A stretch of 7,303 nucleotides of DNA from Alphaproteobacteria bacterium UBA6189 (GCA_002422745.1 DITH01000188.1:311-7613); one strand, 5' to 3'; shown: positions 1-5,212, counted from the stretch's first letter. The notes: generated by a model from the letters alone, not told the origin. Program-made: numbers and translations.

Positions 1-178
1 AAATCTGCGTCAGCAGGTTTTTCTCACTGGGCTCGAGGTTCTTCTTCCAGTCGCGCACATCGTCGGCGAGCGGAATTTCCTCCGGCAGCCAATGGATGCG
101 CTGCTGCATGTGCCAGGCTTCGTAGGCCCAGGGGTAGGCGAAGGGTTTATAGACGGGCTTGGCATCGAGTAGCGACAT
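1..178 (-). CDS. nrdB: Ribonucleoside-diphosphate reductase, beta (radical-carrying) subunit, N-terminal part
   Basis: Partial gene: only the first 59 codons are inside the window and the rest lies beyond the left edge. The visible N-terminus reads MSLLDAKPVYKPFAYPWAYE, followed by AWHMQQRIHWLPEEIPLADD and a segment ending NLLTQI. This is the typical opening of class Ia NrdB proteins. The family carries a diiron-tyrosyl radical cofactor and passes the radical to NrdA for ribonucleotide reduction in the cytoplasm. The diiron ligands and radical tyrosine lie outside the window, so integrity cannot be judged. The ATG at 176-178 is preceded by CCGGAGAATCCC, a good ribosome binding site. It starts 35 bases after the stop of the small basic ORF and is the third gene of the nrdA operon. 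There is no N-terminal ATP-cone before the ferritin-like domain, unlike NrdB proteins that carry one. Confidence 0.93.
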   Translation of the reverse strand, partial: MSLLDAKPVYKPFAYPWAYEAWHMQQRIHWLPEEIPLADDVRDWKKNLEPSEKNLLTQI

Positions 179-213
179 GGGATTCTCCGGTTAATGACGC
201 GGGCGCGTGGCCC

Positions 214-357
214 TTATTTTTTCTTGGCAGGTTTCGTAGTACTGGCCTTCACGGTCTGCTTGAAGGTGGTGGCAGGATGCGTTTTTTCGAACGCATTGCT
301 GACAAATTTTCCATCCTTGGCACTTTTATTCACGGTGCGGGTCTTTGCTTTGGCCAT
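214..357 (-). CDS. Small lysine-rich protein (47 aa) encoded between nrdA and nrdB
   Basis: A complete ORF that a 60-codon cutoff would miss. ATG is at 355-357 and TAA at 214-216. The start is preceded by GGAGGAAATC, the strongest ribosome binding site in this operon, and it overlaps the nrdA stop codon (nine bases separate that stop from this ATG). Translational coupling to nrdA is therefore likely. The protein starts MAKAKTRTVNKSAKDGKFVS, continues NAFEKTHPATTFKQTV and ends in a TTKPAKKK tail. It has 12 lysines and very few acidic residues, so it is strongly basic, with no membrane segment or signal peptide. The core (SAKDGKFVS, then a helix-like stretch, then HPATT) resembles a widespread set of tiny uncharacterised bacterial proteins of the form SAxxGRFVxxxxAxxHPxTT. 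That resemblance is from memory and unverified. Function is unknown; a nucleic-acid-binding role is possible from charge alone. Confidence 0.82.
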   Translation of the reverse strand: MAKAKTRTVNKSAKDGKFVSNAFEKTHPATTFKQTVKASTTKPAKKK

Positions 358-366
358 GATTTCCTC

Positions 367-2187
367 CTACTGGCACGCCAGGCATTCCTCGTAGGCGTTC
401 GGTTGCTTGGCTTTCAGGCTCATCTCCAGCTGAATCTCGGGATTCTTGTTGGAAACTTTGTCGGACCGCTGCAGCGAGGCCGAGCGGCAGTAATACAGGC
501 TTTTTACGCCTTTCTTCCAGGCCATGTAATGCAGCATATGCAGGTCGCGCTTATGCACGTTGGCCGGCAGGAAGATGTTGAGCGACTGCGCCTGGCAGAT
601 GAACGGGGCGCGGTCGGCCGCGTGTTCGATCACCCAGCGCTGGTCCATCTCGTAGGCGGTTTTGAAGACCAGCTTTTCCTCTTCGGTGAGGAAATCCAGA
701 TGCTGTACCGAGCCTTCCTGGGTGGTGATGCTTGACCACACATCCGGGTTGTCCTGGCCTTTTTCAACCAGCAGCGCCTTCAGGTATTTATTGCGCACCG
801 GGAACGAGCCCGAGAGGGTTTTTTGCGTAAATACGTTGGCGGCGTACGGCTCGATGCCCGGGCTTGCATTGCCGCAGATGATCGAGATCGACGCGGTCGG
901 CGCAATCGCCAGCTTGTTCGAAAAACGTTCCTTCGAGCCAAACTCGGCGGCATCGGGGCACGGGCCGCGCTCTTCGCCGAGCGTTACCGAGGCGATGTCG
1001 GCGGCCTTGCGGATATGCTCGAACATTTTCTTGTTCCAGACTTTCGCCATCACCGACTCGAACGGAATCATTTTGCGTTGCAGGTAGCTGTGGAAACCCA
1101 TGATGCCAAGGCCCACCGAGCGTTCGCGCATGGCGGAGTATTTGGCGCGCGCCATCGAATCCGGTGCGGTTTCGATGAAGTCGCTAAGCACGTTATCGAG
1201 GAAACGCATCACATCCTCGATGAAATGCGGATGCGATTTCCACTCGTCGAAATATTCGACGTTCAGCGAGCTTAAGCAGCAAACCGCCGTGCGGCTCTGG
1301 CCGTGGTGGTCGTAGCCGGTCGGCAGGGTGATTTCCGAGCACAGATTGCTCATTTTCACGTAGAGGCCCGCCTGTTTGTGGTGCTCGGGTACGGCTTTGT
1401 TCACGGTGTCGATGAAAATGATGTAGGGTTCGCCCGTTTCAATGCGCGTGGTAAGCAGTTTGGCCCACAGATCGCGGGCTTTCACGGTTTCCACGACATG
1501 CTTGTCTTTCGGCGACAGCAAATCCCATTTGGCGTCTTTCTCAACCGCGTCCATGAAGGCGTCCGTCACGGCCACGCCGTGATGCAGGTTGAGCGCTTTG
1601 CGGTTGGGGTCGCCACCGGTGGGGCGACGAATATCGATGAATTCCTCGATCTCTGGGTGCGAAATATCGAGGTAAACGGCACTCGATCCACGGCGCAGCG
1701 AGCCCTGGCTGATCGCCAGGGTCAGTGAGTCCTGCACGCGCACGAAAGGCACGACGCCGGAGGTTTTGCCGTTGCGGCCGACTTTTTCGCCCAGCGCGCG
1801 TAAATTGCCCCAGTACGAACCAATCCCGCCGCCGCGCGAGGCCAGCCACACGTTTTCGTTCCATAAATCGACGATACCCTGAAGCGAATCTTCGGTTTCA
1901 TTGAGAAAGCAGCTGATCGGCAGGCCGCGGGCTTTCTGGTCGGTGCCGGTGGCGGTGCCCCCGTTGGACAGAATCGGCGTCGCCGGCATGAACCACATTT
2001 TCGACATATAGTCATAGATGCGGCTGGCATGGGCGTCGTCGTCGCCATAGAAACTCGCCACGCGGGCGAAGAGATCCTGGTATTTTTCTTCCGGCAGCAA
2101 ATACCGGTCATCCAGCGTCGCCTTGCCGAAATCGGTTAGATATTTATCGCGCGAGTAGTCAACGGTAATTGCAGTGGTCGTCGCCAT
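367..2187 (-). CDS. nrdA: Ribonucleoside-diphosphate reductase, alpha (catalytic) subunit, class Ia, no ATP-cone
   Basis: Catalytic subunit that reduces ribonucleoside diphosphates to deoxyribonucleotides with NrdB. Numbering is from the ATG at 2185-2187 (606 aa). Visible motifs: ATPILSNGG at 69-77; SCF with Cys93 (E. coli Cys225 equivalent); the active-site NLCSEI with Asn281, Cys283 and Glu285 (E. coli N437/C439/E441); Cys303 in AVCCLSS (E. coli C462); PTAS at 430-433; the radical-transfer pair Tyr565-Tyr566 in SLYYCRS; and a C-terminal redox pair Cys602-x2-Cys605 at the very end (ECLACQ). All catalytic residues are present. E. coli NrdA is about 760 aa; the difference is largely the missing N-terminal ATP-cone. 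An in-frame GTG at 2191-2193 adds two residues, but AGGG lies about 10 bases before the ATG and too close to the GTG, so the ATG is preferred. First gene of the operon with the small ORF and nrdB. Palindromes resembling NrdR boxes lie upstream. Confidence 0.97.
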   Translation of the reverse strand: MATTTAITVDYSRDKYLTDFGKATLDDRYLLPEEKYQDLFARVASFYGDDDAHASRIYDYMSKMWFMPATPILSNGGTATGTDQKARGLPISCFLNETEDSLQGIVDLWNENVWLASRGGGIGSYWGNLRALGEKVGRNGKTSGVVPFVRVQDSLTLAISQGSLRRGSSAVYLDISHPEIEEFIDIRRPTGGDPNRKALNLHHGVAVTDAFMDAVEKDAKWDLLSPKDKHVVETVKARDLWAKLLTTRIETGEPYIIFIDTVNKAVPEHHKQAGLYVKMSNLCSEITLPTGYDHHGQSRTAVCCLSSLNVEYFDEWKSHPHFIEDVMRFLDNVLSDFIETAPDSMARAKYSAMRERSVGLGIMGFHSYLQRKMIPFESVMAKVWNKKMFEHIRKAADIASVTLGEERGPCPDAAEFGSKERFSNKLAIAPTASISIICGNASPGIEPYAANVFTQKTLSGSFPVRNKYLKALLVEKGQDNPDVWSSITTQEGSVQHLDFLTEEEKLVFKTAYEMDQRWVIEHAADRAPFICQAQSLNIFLPANVHKRDLHMLHYMAWKKGVKSLYYCRSASLQRSDKVSNKNPEIQLEMSLKAKQPNAYEECLACQ

Positions 2188-2266
2188 GGTCACCCATCCC
2201 TATTCTTTTTGTTTCAACCGCGGGCGGGAAACCGGCAAAACCGGAAATTCCATCTGCGGAAGACGG

Positions 2267-2282
2267 ATACTACATCTTGTGT
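2267..2282. promoter_or_regulatory. NrdR-box-like palindrome 1, nearest to nrdA
   Basis: The 16-mer ATACTACATCTTGTGT is an imperfect palindrome; its complement strand reads ACACAAGATGTAGTAT. It fits the general NrdR box pattern ACAC-(AT-rich 8)-GTGT well. On the coding (minus) strand it includes TAGTAT, a possible -10 hexamer with a weak CTGGAC 17 bases upstream, so a bound repressor would cover the promoter. It lies 80 bases before the nrdA ATG. The known NrdR arrangement is two boxes about 31 bp apart, and no second box is visible at that spacing. The call rests on pattern match alone. Confidence 0.45.
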
Positions 2283-2353
2283 TCTGCCTGTCCAGATAGA
2301 AAATCCGTCCGAGCTGGCATTTTTTTACTTGCATCAAAGAAATGCTAGTCTTT

Positions 2354-2369
2354 TCAGCTATATAGTCCA
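2354..2369. promoter_or_regulatory. AT-rich palindrome 2 (weak NrdR-box-like)
   Basis: TCAGCTATATAGTCCA has a perfect 8-bp palindromic core CTATATAG, but its outer bases match the ACAC/GTGT half-sites poorly. Its centre is 87 bp from palindrome 1 and 71 bp from palindrome 3. It could instead be a -10 element for leftward transcription toward nrdA, although no good -35 sits 16-18 bases upstream. Weak on its own; listed because three similar palindromes occur within 175 bp upstream of an RNR operon. Confidence 0.25.
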
Positions 2370-2424
2370 ATTCCAACATGGCATTTCCTTCGCCAGACCC
2401 CGATCTAGGGGGGTGGGGGCACCA

Positions 2425-2440
2425 CCACTATATATAGTAG
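2425..2440. promoter_or_regulatory. AT-rich palindrome 3 (NrdR-box-like)
   Basis: CCACTATATATAGTAG contains a perfect 12-bp palindrome, ACTATATATAGT (2427-2438), the type of core seen in NrdR boxes. It stands out in a G/C-rich flank (a G-run at 2408-2419 on one side and CACCTCC on the other). It is about 240 bases upstream of the nrdA ATG, far for a promoter-proximal operator, so it would have to act at a distal promoter or through looping. The NrdR assignment is inferred from sequence pattern and gene context. Confidence 0.4.
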
Positions 2441-2595
2441 CACCTCCATGAGCTTTTTACGCCGCAGCTGGCGCTTCACTTTGCCAGATACCTGCCGCGT
2501 CCGATCCTGTAAAAATATAGGACAAAACCTACTTTTTTCCACCCGTCGCCCTGCCACGCTAGCGGTCGCGGCGGGCCCGTCAATCAGGAAAAAGC

Positions 2596-2706
2596 CGTGG
2601 ATAGTGGATAAATATTCAATGTTATATTTCAATAGGTTACCTCTATTGTGCCGGGTTTCACATCCCATCCACAACTCTATCCCCAGCAGGACACTGCCTT
2701 GGATAG
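2596..2706. promoter_or_regulatory. Cluster of DnaA-box-like 9-mers
   Basis: Against the DnaA box TTATCCACA, the minus strand has TTATCCACT at 2603-2611 (one mismatch) and CTATCCACG at 2596-2604 (two). The plus strand has CCATCCACA at 2665-2673 and CTATCCCCA at 2677-2685 (two each). The minus strand has CTATCCAAG at 2698-2706 (three). AT-rich sequence lies between the first pair and the rest. In E. coli, DnaA binds upstream of nrdAB and regulates it, which makes such sites plausible here; an origin-like role is the other possibility. Only one box is close to consensus, so this is tentative. Confidence 0.3.
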
Positions 2707-2739
2707 AAAAACCCGGGCCTGAGACAGAAATGGTGGCGC

Positions 2740-2771
2740 GGGGGTAGGGAACGAGGTCTAACTACCAACCC
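2740..2771. repeat. Bulged GC-rich hairpin
   Basis: GGGGGTAG at 2740-2747 pairs with CTACC at 2762-2766 and, after a two-base AA bulge, with CCC at 2769-2771. This gives about 8 bp around a 14-base loop. Neither strand has a T-run immediately after it, so it is not an intrinsic terminator by the usual rule. Role unknown. Confidence 0.35.
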
Positions 2772-2776
2772 CCTTA

Positions 2777-2880
2777 AATATAGTTTCACTTATTTGAGCT
2801 CTTGCCCACTGAGCCGCTGGACCATACGCATTTTTTGCGTGCTTCGGCACGGGTTTAATGGATAATGACGAAACTATATT
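2777..2880. repeat. 104-bp segment bounded by an exact 11-bp inverted repeat
   Basis: AATATAGTTTC at 2777-2787 is the exact reverse complement of GAAACTATATT at 2870-2880. Between the arms are smaller hairpins: ACGCA/TGCGT at 2826-2840 around a T-rich loop, CGTGC-TTCG-GCACG at 2838-2851 with a UUCG-type loop (the two share bases, so only one forms at a time), and on the minus strand GCTC/GAGC around 2797-2814. The segment could fold as one multi-branched RNA or be a small inverted-repeat element. No target-site duplication is visible at the outer edges. It lies downstream of manC in the direction of manC transcription. Confidence 0.4.
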
Positions 2881-2983
2881 AATTATATATAACAATGATA
2901 CGGTAAATTTTGCCGCTATAATAAAAAGCCTAAAAATTGTTTTAAATAAGCAGTGTTATACTTTTATTCAAAAAATTGGTGAA

Positions 2984-4201
2984 TTAACTCCTGCCGTAAT
3001 CGTCCGCACAGCGTTCGATATCCGCTTCATCGGGCTTTCCGGTCTGGATTTCATCGATGATTAACTTATCTGTGCCGCCGTTGGCGAGGCGGTGCCAGCA
3101 TCCAGGTTCGATGGTGATGTTATCCCCCGGCAGTAGCTGCTTGGTCTGCCCGTGATACTCGACCACGGCTTTTCCCTGCCGGATTTCCCACGTTTCGCGT
3201 CGATGCTGGTGCCGCTGGAGCGAAATACGCGCCCCGGGATAGAGGCAGAGTCGTTTTTCCACCTGCTCTGGGTGTTGGCTAATAAGTTCAAAATAGCCCC
3301 AGGGCCGGTCGGTGCGGGGCGGTAACGCCTGCCAATGCGACGCTGGCAGGCCTGTATAGGCTTCCCACGCGGCCAACGTGCCGAGATCCTGCCAGGCCGC
3401 ACCGAGTGGCATGGCAAGGACGGGCGCGCGCTCCACCACCGCCCGGTCAAACGGTTCGTCGATGGCCTGCGCATAGGGCGCGGCAGCGAGCTCGGTAAAT
3501 TCCCATGCGGTGATTGCCTGGGAAACCGCCTGTTGCGCGGCGTGCCAGATGGTGGGCGCGTATCGGGCAAGGAGCGCGGCAAAACAGCCCGCTGTGCCGA
3601 TAAATTGCCCACTATTCCACCAGCACCCGACGGGCAGCGTCTCCGGATGGCTCGGCTTCTCGATAAATCGCACCACCCGGAAGGCTGTTCCGCCCTCCAT
3701 AGCCTCGCCTGGCTGGATGTAACCATATTCCGGCGAGAGTCCCGTGGGCACGACGCCCAGCAAGACAAGCTGACTGCGCGCCTGGCTGGCCGCTTCGGCC
3801 TGGACAAGTGCTGCATACCACGCCCCAGGCGGGCTGATGTGGTGGTCGGCAGGCAGGATAGCCAGGCATTGTTCCGCCTCCCTCCGCGCGATCAACCACG
3901 CGATAGCACTGGCCACCGCCATGGCCGTATTGCGCGATTCCGGCTCCAGCAGTATCGCGCGGGGGACCACCGTAGCTTCGCGGGCGTGATTGAGCAGGGC
4001 AAACCGGTGGCGTTGGCTGCCAACCAGCATGGGAGGGGTAAAAAGCGCCGGATCGGCTACGCGGCGCAGCGTTTCGCTTAGTAACGAGCCGCCACCCGGC
4101 AGCGGCAGAAAAGGTTTGGGGCATTCGGGCGTAGAAAGCGGGGCAAGGCGGCTTCCCGTGCCGCCTGCCAGTACGATCGGTAGAATTGATCTCGCGCCCA
4201 T
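2984..4201 (-). CDS. manC: Mannose-1-phosphate guanylyltransferase / mannose-6-phosphate isomerase (type II) fusion
   Basis: 405 aa. The N-terminal half is a nucleotidyltransferase of the GDP-mannose pyrophosphorylase family, which makes GDP-mannose from mannose-1-phosphate and GTP. Motifs: LAGGTGSRLAPLS (11-23) then PKPFLPL (28-34); EPESRNTAMAVASA (86-99); LPADHHI (116-122); GYIQ (160-163); FIEKP (179-183); WNSGQF (195-200); PFDRAVVERAP (250-260); and WQDLGTLAAWEA (270-281). The C-terminal part is a type II phosphomannose isomerase cupin: RPWGYFE (299-305), EKRLCLYPGARISLQRHQHR (315-334) with His331 and His333, and GDNITIEPGCWH (359-370). The protein ends at DDYGRS. Typical bifunctional ManC/AlgA proteins are about 470-480 aa, so this is compact yet contains both domains. 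The ATG at 4199-4201 has a strong GGAGGGGAG ribosome binding site, but that site lies in a hairpin. It follows the CBS gene by 69 bases. Role: sugar nucleotide for exopolysaccharide or LPS. Isomerase activity is inferred, not certain. Confidence 0.92.
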   Translation of the reverse strand: MGARSILPIVLAGGTGSRLAPLSTPECPKPFLPLPGGGSLLSETLRRVADPALFTPPMLVGSQRHRFALLNHAREATVVPRAILLEPESRNTAMAVASAIAWLIARREAEQCLAILPADHHISPPGAWYAALVQAEAASQARSQLVLLGVVPTGLSPEYGYIQPGEAMEGGTAFRVVRFIEKPSHPETLPVGCWWNSGQFIGTAGCFAALLARYAPTIWHAAQQAVSQAITAWEFTELAAAPYAQAIDEPFDRAVVERAPVLAMPLGAAWQDLGTLAAWEAYTGLPASHWQALPPRTDRPWGYFELISQHPEQVEKRLCLYPGARISLQRHQHRRETWEIRQGKAVVEYHGQTKQLLPGDNITIEPGCWHRLANGGTDKLIIDEIQTGKPDEADIERCADDYGRS

Positions 4202-4203
4202 GG

Positions 4204-4241
4204 CCGCTCCCCTCCCTGCATGCTGGCAGGCGGGGGAGCGG
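4204..4241 (-). promoter_or_regulatory. Strong hairpin covering the manC ribosome binding site
   Basis: CCGCTCCCC at 4204-4212 pairs perfectly with GGGGAGCGG at 4233-4241 (9 bp). After a 2x2 internal loop, CCTGC at 4215-4219 pairs with GCAGG at 4226-4230 around a 6-base loop. In the manC transcript the 3' arm contains the GGGAGGGGAG Shine-Dalgarno sequence, and the stem ends two bases before the ATG. The fold should hide the ribosome binding site and dampen or condition ManC translation. It has no T-run, so it is not a classic terminator of the upstream CBS gene. The regulatory role is inferred from the pairing. Confidence 0.6.
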
Positions 4242-4270
4242 ATGCAACGGTTTTCTTTCGCGCGGGCGGG

Positions 4271-4708
4271 TTACGCCGCTTTGCGGGGAATCGGCTGTTT
4301 GGCGCCGGGCAACTGGCTCCAGATTTCCGCCGGTACGCGGGCAATCAGGTCGGCCATCGAGACGATGCCTTCCAGGCGGCCCTGAGCGTCGATCACCAGC
4401 AGGCGGCCAATATCGCGCTCGCGCATGGTGTGAAACGCGTCCTCGGCGCTGCAGTCATCGTCACAGCAGATGGGCTTTTCGGTGCAGACTTCGCTCACCG
4501 GCATGGTTTTAGGGTCCTTACCGGCGGCAATACACCGCAGCACGATATCGCGATCGGTGACGACGCCGACCGGCACCCGACTACCCGAGGCATCGCATAA
4601 CGGTAGTACGCCGCATTTGAGCTCTTTCATTTTCTGGGCGGCCGTTTCTACCGTATCGGTGGGCAGAATACAGGCGGGGGATTCTTTCATCAGTTCACGA
4701 ATTTGCAT
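4271..4708 (-). CDS. Paired-CBS-domain protein, cysteine-rich
   Basis: 145 aa, essentially two CBS motifs (a Bateman module) and a short tail. CBS1 spans about 6-60 (LMKESPACILPTDTVETAAQ, then LKCGVLPLCD, then VGVVTDRDIVLR). CBS2 spans about 74-125 (SAEDAFHTMRERDIGRLLVI, then GRLEGIVSMADLIARV). Such stand-alone proteins bind adenine nucleotides and are usually cytoplasmic sensors; no ligand can be read from the sequence. The TDRDIV and SMADL signatures match the common soluble CBS-pair group. It is unusually cysteine-rich: Cys13, 32, 38, 59, 75, 81, 82 and 86, with four in the 12-residue stretch C-TEKPI-CC-DDD-C. The start ATG at 4706-4708 has AAGGAG eight bases upstream. A perfect 13-bp hairpin separates it from the upstream membrane-protein gene, and manC follows after 69 bases. 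Confidence 0.9.
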   Translation of the reverse strand: MQIRELMKESPACILPTDTVETAAQKMKELKCGVLPLCDASGSRVPVGVVTDRDIVLRCIAAGKDPKTMPVSEVCTEKPICCDDDCSAEDAFHTMRERDIGRLLVIDAQGRLEGIVSMADLIARVPAEIWSQLPGAKQPIPRKAA

Positions 4709-4763
4709 GACGCTCTCCTTAAAAATAATGATGGCCGCATGCTCATATTTCCTTAGGGAAACA

Positions 4764-4793
4764 GGGTCCGCCTGCCGAACGGCAGACGAACCC
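4764..4793 (-). terminator. Perfect 13-bp hairpin between the membrane-protein gene and the CBS gene
   Basis: On the minus strand this 30-base segment folds from end to end: 13 consecutive pairs (two G-U) close a GTTC loop. After it comes TGTTTCCC, only a weak T-tract, so it may be a terminator or processing site with modest efficiency. A second, weaker stem (GGCGGAG with CTCCGTC, around 4809-4834) precedes it. The hairpin lies 57 bases after the membrane-protein stop and 56 bases before the CBS start, where a boundary between transcripts would be expected. Confidence 0.5.
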
Positions 4794-4849
4794 TTAAGGC
4801 CGCGCTACAGACGGAGCTTCACGCTCACTCCGCCGTTCGCGGGGATCGG

Positions 4850-5212
4850 TTACTCGCCAACAACGGTCGAGCTGGTGGTGCCTTCATCGGCGCTTTGAGC
4901 AACCGGGCCGTTATTGTCGATGGCGGTGTTACGCTCCATCGGGGCAACGGTACCGGCAGCTGGGGTACGGTCGTCAACCGTCGAACGGTCGAAGCTGCTG
5001 CCTGCCGGCTGGTTAACGGTATCGGTGGTGGTAGCCATCGGCAAGGTTTCATCGGCCGGGGCAGCATAATAGTCGTAAGCGAAATACGCGGCCGCGAGGG
5101 CCACGATAATAGCCAGAACGACCAGGATGCCGGTGCCGCTATCGGAGGTTTCGGTCACGGTGGTATCGCCGGGGCGACGGGTCGAGGTGGTAGTACGTTC
5201 AACAATAGCCAT
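4850..5212 (-). CDS. Small single-pass membrane protein of unknown function
   Basis: 120 aa from the ATG at 5210-5212, which has AAGGAG followed by TTACCCC before it. The reading frame is open further upstream to 5278, but that start lacks a ribosome binding site, so the shorter form is preferred. Residues 1-26 are polar and rich in Thr, Ser and Arg (VERTTTSTRRPGD). One hydrophobic helix follows at about 28-46 (GILVVLAIIVALAAAYFAY). The rest (47-120) is a low-complexity acidic/Thr/Ser/Ala/Pro tail with no cysteine and no recognisable domain. Arginines lie before the helix and acidic residues after it, which suggests the N-terminus is inside and the tail is outside (periplasmic). No lipoprotein box. 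I do not recognise a named family. It lies 136 bases after the host-attachment gene and upstream of the CBS gene. Confidence 0.78.
   Translation of the reverse strand: MAIVERTTTSTRRPGDTTVTETSDSGTGILVVLAIIVALAAAYFAYDYYAAPADETLPMATTTDTVNQPAGSSFDRSTVDDRTPAAGTVAPMERNTAIDNNGPVAQSADEGTTSSTVVGE

Larger units (their letters stand above)
2188..2983. other. Long non-coding gap between manC and nrdA
   Basis: About 800 bp with no convincing gene on either strand. The part next to nrdA (2188-2440) is the presumed nrdA promoter and leader. It contains a CCGG-CAAAA-CCGG mini-hairpin at 2232-2244, a 7-bp inverted repeat (2262-2268 with 2303-2309) around the first NrdR-like palindrome, and two further AT-rich palindromes. 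The middle (2590-2710) has DnaA-box-like 9-mers, a CAATAG/CTATTG inverted repeat at 2630-2648, and AT-rich stretches. The right part has a bulged GC hairpin (2740-2771), an 11-bp inverted repeat bounding 2777-2880, and a very AT-rich tail (about 2857-2983) reaching the manC stop. Short ORFs in this gap start without recognisable ribosome binding sites and encode unfamiliar sequence. No intrinsic terminator for manC was identified. Confidence 0.7.

Noticed and set aside
277..735. Plus-strand ORFs antisense to nrdA (also 823-1275 and 1303-1728)
   Set aside because: All lie opposite the intact nrdA and small basic gene and lack convincing ribosome binding sites.
2405..2747. Short ORFs on both strands in the manC-nrdA gap (2405-2674 minus, 2448-2747 plus)
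   Set aside because: They overlap each other on opposite strands, lack family resemblance, and cover palindromes and DnaA-like sites. Non-coding is the simpler reading.
2795..2830. Cobalamin-riboswitch-like motif (CCACTGAGCCGCTGG)
   Set aside because: Only loosely like the B12 box, with no surrounding riboswitch architecture, and the adjacent genes are not cobalamin-linked (the RNR is class Ia).
2826..2851. ACGCA/TGCGT plus UUCG hairpin as an intrinsic terminator of manC
   Set aside because: In the direction of manC transcription the stem is followed by CAAAAAA rather than T residues, and in the other direction by GGTTTAATGG.
2858..3064. 68-codon plus-strand ORF in the AT-rich block
   Set aside because: Its last third is antisense to the conserved manC C-terminus, no ribosome binding site precedes its ATG, and its Asn/Ile-rich start reflects base composition.
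3335..4081. 248-codon plus-strand ORF antisense to manC
   Set aside because: manC on the opposite strand has every expected motif; the antisense translation has no recognisable domain.
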